From VYFG01 sp965221795 (GTDB lineage Bacteria; Pseudomonadota; Gammaproteobacteria; Arenicellales; Poriferihabitantaceae): a stretch of DNA of 64,000 nt. The notes below the pieces were generated by a model. That model was not told the DNA's origin, ran no database searches, and saw nothing but the letters and a program-made list of their open reading frames with translations. Both the position numbers and the translations under genes were made by a program. The DNA is taken from the NCBI GenBank assembly GCA_965221795.1, contig OZ244914.1, positions 2,790,001 through 2,854,000 of the forward strand, written 5' to 3'. Of the stretch, positions 26,042 through 34,629 are shown piece by piece. Positions within the stretch are counted from its first letter, which is position 1, and each line of letters starts with the position of its first letter.

Positions 26042-26538
26042 GGGGCCTTGGTTACGATTTCGAAAACCAGCGCACCGCTTTCACTCTTTGAGAGTTTTGC
26101 CTGTTGCCCAGGACCCAGTTGGATGGATTGGCCGACGACTTCGGCCTGTATGGGCAGTTCGCGCCCCGATCGGTCCAGGGCCACGGCAAGGAGTACTCGG
26201 GCAGGGCGTCCCCAGGAGAAAATCTCATTGAGTGCGGCCCGGATGGTGCGGCCAGTATGCAGGACATCGTCCACCAGGATTACCTCTCGATCTTCCACGC
26301 TCACTGGTAACGACGAGGAACGGACTTTCGGGTTCAGTCCCACTCGACTGAAATCGTCCCGGTAAAAGGAAATATCCAGGGTACCGAGTGGGGACGGGAT
26401 TGCCAGAGATTGATGCAGGTGTTCCGCGATCCATGCGCCACCGGTATGGATCCCGATCATCAGGGGGTCCTGCATGGCCAGGTCACGGAGATCCTCATCC
26501 ATGCGGGCAAGTATCGATTCCAGAGTTATGGGTGGCAT
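26038..26538 (-). CDS. pyrR: PyrR-like uracil phosphoribosyltransferase / regulator
   Basis: A 166-residue phosphoribosyltransferase-fold protein. The PRPP loop VILVDDVLHTGRTIRAAL is intact, as is the PyrR-type DISFYRDDF substrate segment. In Bacillus it is an RNA-binding attenuator; in Pseudomonas-type gammaproteobacteria its regulatory role is less clear and it may be mainly enzymatic. It is coupled to pyrB by a 4-base overlap and overlaps ruvX by 13 bases. Confidence 0.95.
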   Translation of the reverse strand: MPPITLESILARMDEDLRDLAMQDPLMIGIHTGGAWIAEHLHQSLAIPSPLGTLDISFYRDDFSRVGLNPKVRSSSLPVSVEDREVILVDDVLHTGRTIRAALNEIFSWGRPARVLLAVALDRSGRELPIQAEVVGQSIQLGPGQQAKLSKSESGALVFEIVTKAP

Positions 26539-26972
26539 ATCGGGATCGAATTTTCCCTGATGTAGGCTTTGAGAATCAATTCTGCCGCGAGGTTGTCTCG
26601 ATGCCGCAAGCGTCGTCGGTGTTGGGACCGGCCCGGTATGGAGCCGAGCTCCAGCACCTGTTCAGCCTCTCGGGTGCTCAACCGCTCGTCCATCAGGGCG
26701 ACGGGCAGCCCGGTACGGGCCGCCAGCTCGTCCCCAAACTGTCTGGCCGCATCGCTGATATCGCTGTCACTGCCGTCCATGTGCAAGGGCAGCCCGACCA
26801 CCAGTTCATCGGCCCTCCATTCCCGGATCAGCTTTTCCAGTTTGGTCCAGTTCGGCCCGCTCCGGGTCGATATAATGGTCGTGAGTGGTTCCGTCGTACC
26901 AGTAGACCGGCTCCCGCTGGCAGTGCCGATTCGTTTCAGGCCGAAGTCGAAGCCGAGTACCCGGCCGTTCAC
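26526..26972 (-). CDS. ruvX: Putative Holliday junction resolvase RuvX/YqgF
   Basis: A 148-residue RNase H-fold nuclease of the YqgF family. The first acidic residue is in VLGFDFGLKRIG, followed by DELVVGLPLHMDGSDSD, and the last motif is ALMDERLSTREAEQ. The GTG at 26972 overlaps the algH stop as GTGA and starts the conserved fold, so it is preferred to the ATG at 27038. In E. coli YqgF acts in 16S rRNA 5'-end maturation. The tonB-algH-ruvX-pyrR order matches Pseudomonas. Confidence 0.94.
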   Translation of the reverse strand: MNGRVLGFDFGLKRIGTASGSRSTGTTEPLTTIISTRSGPNWTKLEKLIREWRADELVVGLPLHMDGSDSDISDAARQFGDELAARTGLPVALMDERLSTREAEQVLELGSIPGRSQHRRRLRHRDNLAAELILKAYIRENSIPICHP

Positions 26973-27535
26973 GCGTGACCTACCTGGCCGGTCAGTTTGT
27001 TCGGGTCCATGCCGATGAGTCCCGCAGCGAGATACCATTTATTGTCTACCTGGGTGTCAAACAGGAGTTGTTCTTCCACCGGGGTGCTGAACCATGAATT
27101 TTGCTGGATTTCCGATTCCAGCTGTCCGGGGCCCCAGCCAGCATAGCCGAGGCTCATCAGCGATTCATTGGGACCTTCGCCCCGTGCCATATCCAGCAGG
27201 ATGTCACGGGATGATGTCAGGGCAAGGGTATCGCTGATGGCGAGGGTTGATTCCCAGGATTTGTCCTGATCTCTGGAATGGATAATCAAGCCGAATTCGC
27301 GGTGTACCGGACCGCCATCAAAGACCGGTTGGGCGGCACTGTGTGGATCCGCTACTTCCAGTTCCAGTTGGTGGTAGATTTCGCCAAGAGTATGGGAGCT
27401 GAGCCGATTGATGACAATTCCGATTGCCCCTCCTGCATCATGATGGCAAATCAGGGATACAGTGCGGGCAAAGTTTTCATCCAGCAACTGGGGCATGGAA
27501 ACCAGAAAGTGGTTGGTGAGATAGCCAGAAGTCAT
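26969..27535 (-). CDS. algH: AlgH/YqgE family protein
   Basis: A 188-residue member of the UPF0301 family. The N-terminal YLTNHFLVSMPQLLDENF, the GGAIGIVINRLSS motif and VFDGGPVHREFG are diagnostic. It was named for an effect on alginate regulation in Pseudomonas but its molecular role is not established. It is translationally coupled to ruvX by the GTGA overlap. Confidence 0.95.
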   Translation of the reverse strand: MTSGYLTNHFLVSMPQLLDENFARTVSLICHHDAGGAIGIVINRLSSHTLGEIYHQLELEVADPHSAAQPVFDGGPVHREFGLIIHSRDQDKSWESTLAISDTLALTSSRDILLDMARGEGPNESLMSLGYAGWGPGQLESEIQQNSWFSTPVEEQLLFDTQVDNKWYLAAGLIGMDPNKLTGQVGHA

Positions 27536-27566
27536 GGGGCTTGCGAGAATCAGGAATGCGGATTGG

Positions 27567-28439
27567 TCAACGGGTCACATCGATCAGTGAGCTCTGGCTG
27601 AATTTCCAGGTTCGAACGATATGCAGAATATCATATTCCCGTCGCAGACGATCTGGAAATGGATCAAAAGGGGCTGCGATCCGAACAATATGTTCCGCAC
27701 TGTCGTCCAGAATTACGTGGCCGGAAGATCGCAGGACTGTGACGCTGTCGACTGAACCATCCGCCCGAATGGCCGCATCAAGAACCAGGCTTCCCTCCAG
27801 GTTCCTTGCTTTGGCCACCCTCGGATAATGCTGGTTGCCGACTCGTTCGACAAACAGGCGCCATTTTTCCAGATAGGGAGCGAGATCCGATGCTCGGGTG
27901 TTGGTATGAGCAATGCGTTCCCGGGGTCTTGACTGCGCATGATGCAGCGTGCTCTGGAGGTGGTGAATCAGGGCGCTCCGGTCCATTTGGTGAACCGGAC
28001 CGGGACGATCGGGCTTTCTTTGCGGTTCGATGAGGGACCGGGAAGAAACGCTGTCTGCATAGAACATATGGTTCTCACGGGTTGGTTTCGGGGCCATGTT
28101 CGGCGCACTCATGGCCAACTGGAACCGCTCGGACTCCTCGTCCGGACCGATACTATGATGCTGTGCCAATGCACGCACATGCTCTGGCTCTGCTGCGGAA
28201 TGCGTGGAAACCAGCATGATCTTCATCGGAGGGGGAGACAGGCTGTGCTCTGCCCGGGTTGGCAGGATAAAGGAGATACCGAAAATGAGCACGCTGTGGA
28301 TCAGGCATGAAGCTATCATGATACTGCCAAACCGGGCTTGGTATTGCTGTTGGTACAGGGAGGGCAGCGATGGTGTTTGGTTGCTCACTTCGGCTGTGTT
28401 TGGATCTCCATGGCAAGGAACCTGAATTATACCCTGCAA
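27567..28439 (-). CDS. tonB: TonB-family energy transducer
   Basis: A 290-residue inner-membrane protein. One transmembrane segment lies near residues 37-60 (GSIMIASCLIHSVLIFGISFIL). The central region is rich in Pro, Arg and His but not the canonical Pro-Lys array. The C-terminal domain (residues about 205-288, YPRVAKARNLEGSLVLDAAI and onward to VRTWKF) is TonB-like and would contact outer-membrane receptors. No exbBD is adjacent. The gene order tonB-algH-ruvX equals that of Pseudomonas tonB3, a TonB homolog required for twitching motility. Confidence 0.9.
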   Translation of the reverse strand: MQGIIQVPCHGDPNTAEVSNQTPSLPSLYQQQYQARFGSIMIASCLIHSVLIFGISFILPTRAEHSLSPPPMKIMLVSTHSAAEPEHVRALAQHHSIGPDEESERFQLAMSAPNMAPKPTRENHMFYADSVSSRSLIEPQRKPDRPGPVHQMDRSALIHHLQSTLHHAQSRPRERIAHTNTRASDLAPYLEKWRLFVERVGNQHYPRVAKARNLEGSLVLDAAIRADGSVDSVTVLRSSGHVILDDSAEHIVRIAAPFDPFPDRLRREYDILHIVRTWKFSQSSLIDVTR

Positions 28440-28559
28440 ACCCCGGCAGATAGTCGGGTATATCTTGCCCCTGAGACGTTTGGCGCATGGCTATCCGGCA
28501 ACCAAGCTGGTTGATTTGTGTTCGGCTGCATTAAACGCTCATGATCCGGACGACCCTGA

Positions 28560-28730
28560 GACCTTCGCCAGGGGAGAATTGACCTTGTGGTGGTGGATGC
28601 CACTGACGAAGACATGATCGCCCTTCACCAGAGGGAAGATGAAGACGAGGCCATCAGGGATGCGGCGCGTGCCTTGTTGCGAGTGCTTGACAGGAATTCG
28701 AAAGCTGCCCTGCGCGTACTGATCTCATGA
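28560..28730 (+). pseudogene. Fragment encoding a small acidic helical protein
   Basis: An open frame with no ATG at its beginning contains VVVDATDEDMIALHQRED and IRDAARALLRVLDRN. A GTG at 28587 with an AGGGGAG site 10 bases upstream could start a 47-residue product. The sequence just upstream in another frame (ETFARGELTL) is also protein-like, suggesting a frameshifted longer gene. The stop overlaps the methyltransferase ATG by 4 bases, so the two belonged to one operon. Function is unknown. Confidence 0.3.
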
Positions 28731-28980
28731 CCGACTGCAATATTTTGAGCTGGATTATTTTCTGTGACGACAATATTGAAGTCTTGCATGGCATCAACTC
28801 CGAGTGCATCGACCTGATCTATCTTGATCCGCCGTTCAACAAGAACAGGACATTTACCGCTCCGATTGGATCAAGTGCTGAGGGACGAGTTTCGAGGATA
28901 TTTTTCGCAAGGAGGACTTGAAGGACGAATGGCTGAAAACAATACCCCTAGCGCTTTTGTCCTATCCGATTTCCTCATAA
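28727..28980 (+). pseudogene. N-terminal remnant of a DNA methyltransferase (N6-adenine/N4-cytosine type)
   Basis: The first frame (from ATG 28727) encodes FCDDNIEVLHGINSECIDL followed by IYLDPPFNKNRTF, containing catalytic motif IV (DPPF). Near 28885 the homology passes to another frame, which continues FEDIFRKEDLKDEWLKTI and stops at 28978-28980. This family normally continues for hundreds of residues. The gene therefore has a frameshift and a missing C-terminus. It lies in the island between tonB and pilI and indicates a lost restriction-modification or epigenetic system. Confidence 0.75.
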
Positions 28981-29062
28981 GTGGTTGCTTAACAAAGGAA
29001 TTATCAAATTACAAGCTATAAAGCTCCATAATAAAGCACAACCACAGCAATCTCATTCACCT

Positions 29063-29959
29063 TCAATCAGTCCGCAATGACTCCAGCATTTCGGCTATTT
29101 CACAAATCAGATATTGCTTGAACTTTGGCTTGTTCAGTGTTCTTTGCGTTATATCCATTGGAATAAAACGCTCCAGTTCACGCTGAAAGACTTTTCCCTC
29201 AATGATCTCCGGCAAGCGTTTCAGCATTTGATCCAGTTTTTGCTGATAGTCGTCTATGCGGTAATCGTAAATCTTTTGCAGCACCCACTCGATTCGAGTT
29301 TCAATACCCTTCTGTTTCAGCCAATGCAGGTCCCAGATGTCGCGATTACGCACGTAGCCGGTCGTGTTCACCAGAGACACCAACTTGTCGGCCACTACTT
29401 CATCCAGCGTTTCCGCAAGCACCAGAGTGTCGCCATAGCCTTCGGGCAAAAAATCGTAATGTAACCTCACTGCCCTGGCTTCCCTTGTACAGGCATCTAT
29501 ATTTGCGATTTCAATCTTGATGCGTTGTCGGGGAATATGATGCTTCCCCGGATCAGTCGTTACCGAAATTTGCCATTTTTCGATTTTCAAGTCGTTATTC
29601 TCTCGGTCGTACTTCAAGCCTGACGGTTCGCTTACGCTTACATTCAGGCCATAGCGATGCCCGATGTAATGTTCGATGCAATGTTTCAGCGTCTCCAGTT
29701 GTTGTCTATTGAAATTCCTACCACCGACAAAGTCGAGGTCTTCGCTGTATCGAGGGGCACCATGACATAGCCGCAAGAGAGTGCCACCTTGAAATGTTAG
29801 TTGATCCAGCAGCCCTTCTGAATCCAAGCTGTAGAGAATGTCGTAATGCAACAGTTCCTTCTGGATCACGGGCCGCATCCGGGCTAATTCGGTACTCGAC
29901 ATGGCGAGTCCGACTAGTTCCGCGAACTCTGCCTTTTCAACTCGTCTAGTCATCGGCAA
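29063..29959 (-). CDS. abiEii: AbiEii-type nucleotidyltransferase toxin
   Basis: A 298-residue member of the AbiEii/MenT toxin family, the toxin of the type IV-like AbiE abortive-infection pair. The nucleotidyltransferase signature GGTLLRLCHGAPRYSEDLDF supplies the metal-binding acids, and ETLDEVVADKLVSLVNT is conserved. The ATG at 29959 (or 29953) overlaps the AbiEi stop. AbiEii proteins transfer nucleotides to tRNA or other targets; the target here is unknown. It is part of the island inserted beside tonB. Confidence 0.92.
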   Translation of the reverse strand: MPMTRRVEKAEFAELVGLAMSSTELARMRPVIQKELLHYDILYSLDSEGLLDQLTFQGGTLLRLCHGAPRYSEDLDFVGGRNFNRQQLETLKHCIEHYIGHRYGLNVSVSEPSGLKYDRENNDLKIEKWQISVTTDPGKHHIPRQRIKIEIANIDACTREARAVRLHYDFLPEGYGDTLVLAETLDEVVADKLVSLVNTTGYVRNRDIWDLHWLKQKGIETRIEWVLQKIYDYRIDDYQQKLDQMLKRLPEIIEGKVFQRELERFIPMDITQRTLNKPKFKQYLICEIAEMLESLRTD

Positions 29960-30485
29960 TCAACTCTGATTCGTCCACGAGATGAGTATTTCTGCCCACT
30001 CGTTTCAAATCTCGCCAGGCAGTTGTCGGAGTGGCGATTTTGAGCGGTCGGCCAATGTCGTGAATTCCCTGCAGAATCTTTGCGGGACGTCGTTTGGTGT
30101 GAGTAAACTCAATCATGCCGAAAGTCGTGGAGTATTGACCGCTACGACCTGTGGTCATCACGGTCAGGCGGTCGAGTGGAATCTGGGAGATTGCACCATA
30201 TTCGCTCAATGCCGATTCCAGGCTGACATAGTTATATTCGCCTCGTCGCAATACTCTGGCGATTTGTTCCAGAATATTGCTGTCACTGTTTCGGCTCAAT
30301 GCGTAAAGATAGACACCGCGTACAGGCCGCAATAGAATCTCGCGACCGACTAATCGCTTCAAACCCGCTTTGAGGGTCCGCGGGCTGTCTTCATGAAAGA
30401 TTTTGGCCAGGTCAGCGGTGTTGAAGACAAAGCGATTATTATTGTCCCAGTGATTCAGTCGAATGAATGCAGTGAAATGTTTCAT
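29946..30485 (-). CDS. abiEi: AbiEi-type antitoxin / transcriptional repressor
   Basis: A 179-residue protein with an N-terminal winged helix (FNTADLAKIFHEDSPRTLK) and the AbiEi C-terminal domain (YVSLESALSEYGAISQIP, then TTGRSGQYSTTFG). The antitoxin represses its own promoter and neutralises AbiEii. Order antitoxin then toxin with an overlap of 14 bases is standard. A TATACT at 30493-30498 sits so close to the ATG that the transcript may be nearly leaderless. Confidence 0.92.
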   Translation of the reverse strand: MKHFTAFIRLNHWDNNNRFVFNTADLAKIFHEDSPRTLKAGLKRLVGREILLRPVRGVYLYALSRNSDSNILEQIARVLRRGEYNYVSLESALSEYGAISQIPLDRLTVMTTGRSGQYSTTFGMIEFTHTKRRPAKILQGIHDIGRPLKIATPTTAWRDLKRVGRNTHLVDESELIADD

Positions 30486-30490
30486 GTGTC

Positions 30491-30520
30491 AAGTATACTC
30501 AAAGTACATATAAAAGTGTC
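30491..30520. promoter_or_regulatory. Candidate abiE promoter/operator
   Basis: The stretch contains AAGTATACTC (a 10-base dyad with one mismatch) and a second AAGTACATAT half. The dyad overlaps the likely -10 hexamer TATACT of the minus-strand abiE promoter, which is where AbiEi-type repressors bind. Confidence 0.4.
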
Positions 30521-30536
30521 TTTACAGAAAACATAA

Positions 30537-30806
30537 ATGACAATCGTCGTACATGAATCAATAGGCTTCGATTTCCATCTGATCTTAAGTCGGGCGACTC
30601 AACTTATTGATAATGAAAATGATAAACCGGACTCAGACTCGTACTCCAGTACCAAGGCCTTGAATGCTGGCTATGTTAGAAGGGGAATTAGGAAGTACAT
30701 TATGCTTGAACGCGAATTTTCCCCACAGGGGCATGTTTTCTCTGTGTTGGGTTATCGTCTTTTTCGAATGAGAGCAAGTTGTCCGACAATTGTGAAAAAT
30801 CGGTGA
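30537..30806 (+). CDS. Possible hypothetical protein divergent from abiEi
   Basis: An 89-codon frame beginning at an ATG (MTIVVHESIGFDFHLILSRA). No domain or ribosome binding site was recognised and the amino-acid make-up is ordinary. It may be chance; it fills the space between the abiE promoter and the CoxG-like gene. Confidence 0.2.
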   Translation: MTIVVHESIGFDFHLILSRATQLIDNENDKPDSDSYSSTKALNAGYVRRGIRKYIMLEREFSPQGHVFSVLGYRLFRMRASCPTIVKNR

Positions 30807-30817
30807 AGTCGAAAGGG

Positions 30818-31270
30818 ATGGAGATTTGTTCTGCCCATCAGGTTACTTTATCCGCGGGCCGACTGTGGCAAGCGATCACTGATCCTATAATTCTGCAAGA
30901 CTGTCTGAATAGTTGCTACGAGGTCAATCAATCTGAAGACGGCGAGTATTTCGCCTTTTTCAACATTATGCTTGGTCCGGTCACAAGACATTATTCTGCA
31001 CAACTCAAGATTGTCGATAGTGCTGCGACCGACCATTATCGGCTGGAAGTCTCGGTCGAAGGCGATCTCAATGCCAGCGCTGAAGCGGTAGCAGATGTCA
31101 GACTTGAATCTATAGATAACCAGAATACGCACATCCATTATTGTGCTGAGGTTGTCGTATATGGTTGGTTGGACCGCTTTCCGTCTGGGTTAATCAGGCA
31201 TTTTGCGAAAAAGCAGATTGGTCGTTTTTTCGAGCGGGTTTCCGAACAAGCAGCCCCAAATCAACAATGA
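30818..31270 (+). CDS. CoxG-like SRPBCC-fold protein
   Basis: A 150-residue protein of the START/SRPBCC superfamily related to CoxG (carbon monoxide dehydrogenase subunit G). Typical features are LSAGRLWQAITDPIILQDCL at the N-terminus, the LGPVTRHYSAQLKIVD strand and LRHFAKKQIGRFF at the end. CoxG normally recruits CO dehydrogenase to the membrane, but no cox genes are near, so the partner is unknown. The start is uncertain: ATG 30818 gives the family N-terminus, and GTG 30803 is an alternative. It is an orphan within the island. Confidence 0.75.
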   Translation: MEICSAHQVTLSAGRLWQAITDPIILQDCLNSCYEVNQSEDGEYFAFFNIMLGPVTRHYSAQLKIVDSAATDHYRLEVSVEGDLNASAEAVADVRLESIDNQNTHIHYCAEVVVYGWLDRFPSGLIRHFAKKQIGRFFERVSEQAAPNQQ

Positions 31271-31813
31271 ATTGTAACGCCTTAGGGACGAGGGAAGCCG
31301 CTCAGAAAATCGGATAACTGCTGTATTGCTGCTCTCAATCAGATCGCCATCACCTTTCATGGCAACATGACAACATCGCAATTAAATCCGCTGTAGAAAC
31401 TGGCCGCTGGGAGCTCAAATCTTCCGAGATTCATGACCTTGTCCCAAGCCTCCTGTAACTACTGGCTCCGATCGTTAGTGAGCGGCACCTCCGGTTTTCG
31501 GTCGACTTTCCGGATTTCGGTTTTCGCGTCGAGCTAGGCCGGAGGCCGCTGTTTGGCTTTGCTGTTCGGTCGTTGCCGGTGCCGGCCTTTGCCGGGCAGG
31601 CGTTCGGCCATTCATTCCGGTCGGTCCGGTTGCAAGAGAGCCTCGTAGAGGGCCAAGATGCGCTCGAAGCAGGTTGTGCCAAGGACTTTGTGGTCGCCGC
31701 GAGCCCTGGCATGAACCCGGTGGTTCTTGCCATAGGCGGCTTGACCAGACCATTTTGCAGGTCATCGACCTGCCGTCTACAATGAAGAGCGATTACAATA
31801 TGGTTTTATTTGC
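31271..31813. other. Gap with a probable decayed transposase fragment
   Basis: This 543-base gap has no intact gene. On the minus strand around 31770-31625, one frame encodes YGKNHRVHARARGDHKVLG then FERILALYEALLQPDRPE and a stop, which looks like a piece of a transposase or recombinase; the identity is not certain. The area is G+C-richer than the AbiE genes. The end of the gap must hold the pilI promoter. Confidence 0.35.
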
Positions 31814-32383
31814 ATGATCGTGGATGCCTTGAGCGATACCAACCGCACCCCACTCGAACATTTGTATGCACTCGCCGAGTGCTCACTGGGACCCCAAGCA
31901 ATCTGCAGTAGCACCGGGGTCGATTCCGGCTGGAAGGGATACACTCTCCGGGTCGGGCGCTGGAATCTGGTATTTCCCCATTCAGAAACTATTGAAATCG
32001 TCTCGGATGCAGACATCCAGCCGATCCCTTGGGCGGTTCATTGGGTTCGGGGCGTGACCAATCTTCGAGGGGAAATCCATTCGGTGGTGGACTTGTCTGA
32101 TTTTCTCGGATTGGGTGCTGTGGCACCTCACCTACGGGGAGTTCTCCTCAAGCTTCCGGACCGACAATTGAAAAGTGCACTGCTATTGGATAAATGGGTT
32201 AATTTGCGAACCTTTCCGGGTGATCTCAAGGTGACCGAGGCACCGGAGATCCCCTCGGTACTGCGTCCATCGGTTAAGGAAATACTGGCCGAGAATGAGC
32301 AGAAATGGGTGGTGCTGGATCCGGAACGGTTCTGCCACTTACCAGAATTTGTTTCGATCACAAACCGTACGCCAGTGCATTGA
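31814..32383 (+). CDS. pilI: CheW-like protein PilI of the type IV pilus chemosensory system
   Basis: A 189-residue cytoplasmic coupling protein. The CheW fold is visible from YTLRVGRWNLVFPHSETIEI through IQPIPWAVHWVRGVTNLRGE and SVVDLSDFLGL. PilI links the receptor PilJ to the kinase ChpA/PilL. It is 13 bases upstream of pilJ. The genes pilG and pilH that normally precede it are absent; instead an island lies upstream. Confidence 0.9.
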   Translation: MIVDALSDTNRTPLEHLYALAECSLGPQAICSSTGVDSGWKGYTLRVGRWNLVFPHSETIEIVSDADIQPIPWAVHWVRGVTNLRGEIHSVVDLSDFLGLGAVAPHLRGVLLKLPDRQLKSALLLDKWVNLRTFPGDLKVTEAPEIPSVLRPSVKEILAENEQKWVVLDPERFCHLPEFVSITNRTPVH

Positions 32384-32396
32384 AAATCCGAGTGGC

Positions 32397-34556
32397 ATGA
32401 AGCATCTGTATCCTTCAGAAAAAGGGGTCGTGGAACTGTCAGCGGATGGTTCCGATGCGACCAATTCCGATCCGCCTCCCACCGATCGTCACCGCCAAAC
32501 CGAGAGATCCCCGGGAAAAAAGATCCCGAAGGATTCGCAGCATGGGACTGTCAGGCGGACGAATGCGTCATTTCTCCGGCGAAACTGGTTCGCGCTTCTC
32601 TTCTGGAGCCTGATTCTGTGTTGCCCTGCGGCACTCTTGTTGTACGGAGTAACCATCGAAATTGGCCATCAACAGCGGATCGCCAGGATCCAGGATACCC
32701 TGCAATTTCTGGAGGTTCGGACCCGGGAAATGGCTTATCAGTCCCAACGAGCCCAGGGGGGGAATGAAAAGGCGATCGGACAATTGCAGGTACTCGGCAT
32801 GGAAGTGGGCCATAGATGGCCCTCAATGGTTTTCGGCATACCCGATGGGTGGGATGATCGCTTGCAGGTCGAACGACGAGAGATGCAGGATGTCTGGGCA
32901 AGGCTTCAACCGATGCTGGCCAAACTGAGTCATTTGGAAGCGAATCTCGAACTGGCGGATCCAATCCGAACCCATGTGGATCAGATCCACCGTCAAGCCC
33001 CGGCACTGTTGACGAGTATGGATCGTTTGCGGGAAAGGCTGGTACAAATCGGTGCGCCCCTGATCGCCATTGACTTGGGATACCGCTTGCGGGCCCAGAT
33101 GCAGCAGACGGTAACCGGTGCCAATGTGCTTGCGGCCGGGAATGGGGATTTGGAAGCGATGATCATCGGAATGCACCATGATACCCGGCAGGCGGACGAA
33201 ATCATGACGGAGATTCTGACAATCGCCGGCAGGGATGTGGCTCCCCAAATTCGGACGATTGCCGCTGCATGGCAGCGTCTGGTGAGGACAATAGAACTTC
33301 TTCAGGTGCATGCCGTCGACTACATGACGATCCGTGACACTGCCAGAACTATCGAGAGACTGTCGGCCTCCTTGCTGGAAAATGTGCTGGTCGCCAAGTG
33401 GATTGTGGCAGAGAAGGCCGAAGAGCCGGCATGGATGCAGGAACTTTCCCGCTGGGAGTCCTTGCCCGGGAAGCAGGAATTGCCATGGTTACTGGGTGCT
33501 CTGGGCGGGGTGGGTTTGATCGGACTGGTCTGGAATCTGATGCATCATGCCAATCGCAGGCAGAAAATGCATATTGCCCAGTGGCACCATGCCCTGGAGA
33601 CTGTCGATCATCTGGCAAAGGGTGACTGGACTCTGGAGACCATCGGCTTCCCCGACACATCCGACGATGCCTCCGATCTCCTCCGGGATGCGATGGATCA
33701 GATCCGCCAAAGAATGAACAACATCCGAATCGCTTCGGGTAAATTGTCCTCCGCACTTGACCAAGTGCAACCACTCCTCTCGGCGGCTCTTCCCCGAAAC
33801 CAGGCACAGCGGGAGAGCGTTTCGCAGGTATCTGCGGGCATGGACAGAATGGACAACGTTCTGGAACGTATCCAGACAATGGTTCGCCAAGTTGCTGAAC
33901 AAGCGGAAGGGGTTGGGAAATCCACTGCAGCATATGTGGGTCGAATAGAGCATACGGCATCTACAATGAGCCATATCAATGCCGGGATTCAGGATATGGA
34001 AAAGGGCCTTCAGCGGGTGGGGCAATCGTCCCGGCAGGTGGGTCGGGTTGTCCAGCAAGTCCGGGAGATTACCGAGCAGGCTCATATTCTGGGACTCAAT
34101 GCGTCCATTCAGGCTTCCATGGCCGGTGAAGCCGGAAAAGGATTAGTCCTGGTGGCTGACGATGTCAAGCGTTTGGCTGAGCGCTTTACGGGGGCGGCTG
34201 AAGAAATTGCCGAGATTGCCCGAACCATTCGACACGATACGGATGCAGTCATTGAACATCTCCAGTCTGCGATGGGAGTAGTGAGTCAAGGTATCCAGCA
34301 GGCCAAGGCGATGGATCCTTCCAGAGATGAAAGCAAGCACATCCAACAGGCGTTGCAGGATCTTGCGGGAGCACTGTCTACTATCACTGCAGAAGGTTCC
34401 AGTGAGGTCCACCGTATTTCCGGGGTTCGGCATGCATTGGCCCAGACAGTGGAGCGGGAGCAGCAGGAGATCAAAGAGGTCATGGAGATTCTGCGTAAGA
34501 CCCACCGCATAATGGAGCGACTGGAGCAGGTGATGGGTGGGTTTCGCCTGTCATAG
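32397..34556 (+). CDS. pilJ: PilJ-like methyl-accepting chemotaxis protein
   Basis: A 719-residue membrane receptor. The first transmembrane segment is near residues 65-85 (NWFALLFWSLILCCPAALLL) and the second near residues 365-380 (LPWLLGALGGVGLIGLVWNL); the region between is periplasmic. The cytoplasmic tail ends in a signalling hairpin whose tip is ASIQASMAGEAGKGLVLVADDVKRLAERF. The start ATG 32397 follows pilI; the longer in-frame upstream extension overlaps pilI and was rejected. In Pseudomonas PilJ senses surface contact through pilin and controls cAMP and twitching. Confidence 0.92.
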   Translation: MKHLYPSEKGVVELSADGSDATNSDPPPTDRHRQTERSPGKKIPKDSQHGTVRRTNASFLRRNWFALLFWSLILCCPAALLLYGVTIEIGHQQRIARIQDTLQFLEVRTREMAYQSQRAQGGNEKAIGQLQVLGMEVGHRWPSMVFGIPDGWDDRLQVERREMQDVWARLQPMLAKLSHLEANLELADPIRTHVDQIHRQAPALLTSMDRLRERLVQIGAPLIAIDLGYRLRAQMQQTVTGANVLAAGNGDLEAMIIGMHHDTRQADEIMTEILTIAGRDVAPQIRTIAAAWQRLVRTIELLQVHAVDYMTIRDTARTIERLSASLLENVLVAKWIVAEKAEEPAWMQELSRWESLPGKQELPWLLGALGGVGLIGLVWNLMHHANRRQKMHIAQWHHALETVDHLAKGDWTLETIGFPDTSDDASDLLRDAMDQIRQRMNNIRIASGKLSSALDQVQPLLSAALPRNQAQRESVSQVSAGMDRMDNVLERIQTMVRQVAEQAEGVGKSTAAYVGRIEHTASTMSHINAGIQDMEKGLQRVGQSSRQVGRVVQQVREITEQAHILGLNASIQASMAGEAGKGLVLVADDVKRLAERFTGAAEEIAEIARTIRHDTDAVIEHLQSAMGVVSQGIQQAKAMDPSRDESKHIQQALQDLAGALSTITAEGSSEVHRISGVRHALAQTVEREQQEIKEVMEILRKTHRIMERLEQVMGGFRLS

Positions 34557-34629
34557 TAACCCGATTGGATGACCGAAGACATCCGGTGTTGATCTGGATC
34601 GGGTCCACGGAATAGTACTGCCCAGCAAG

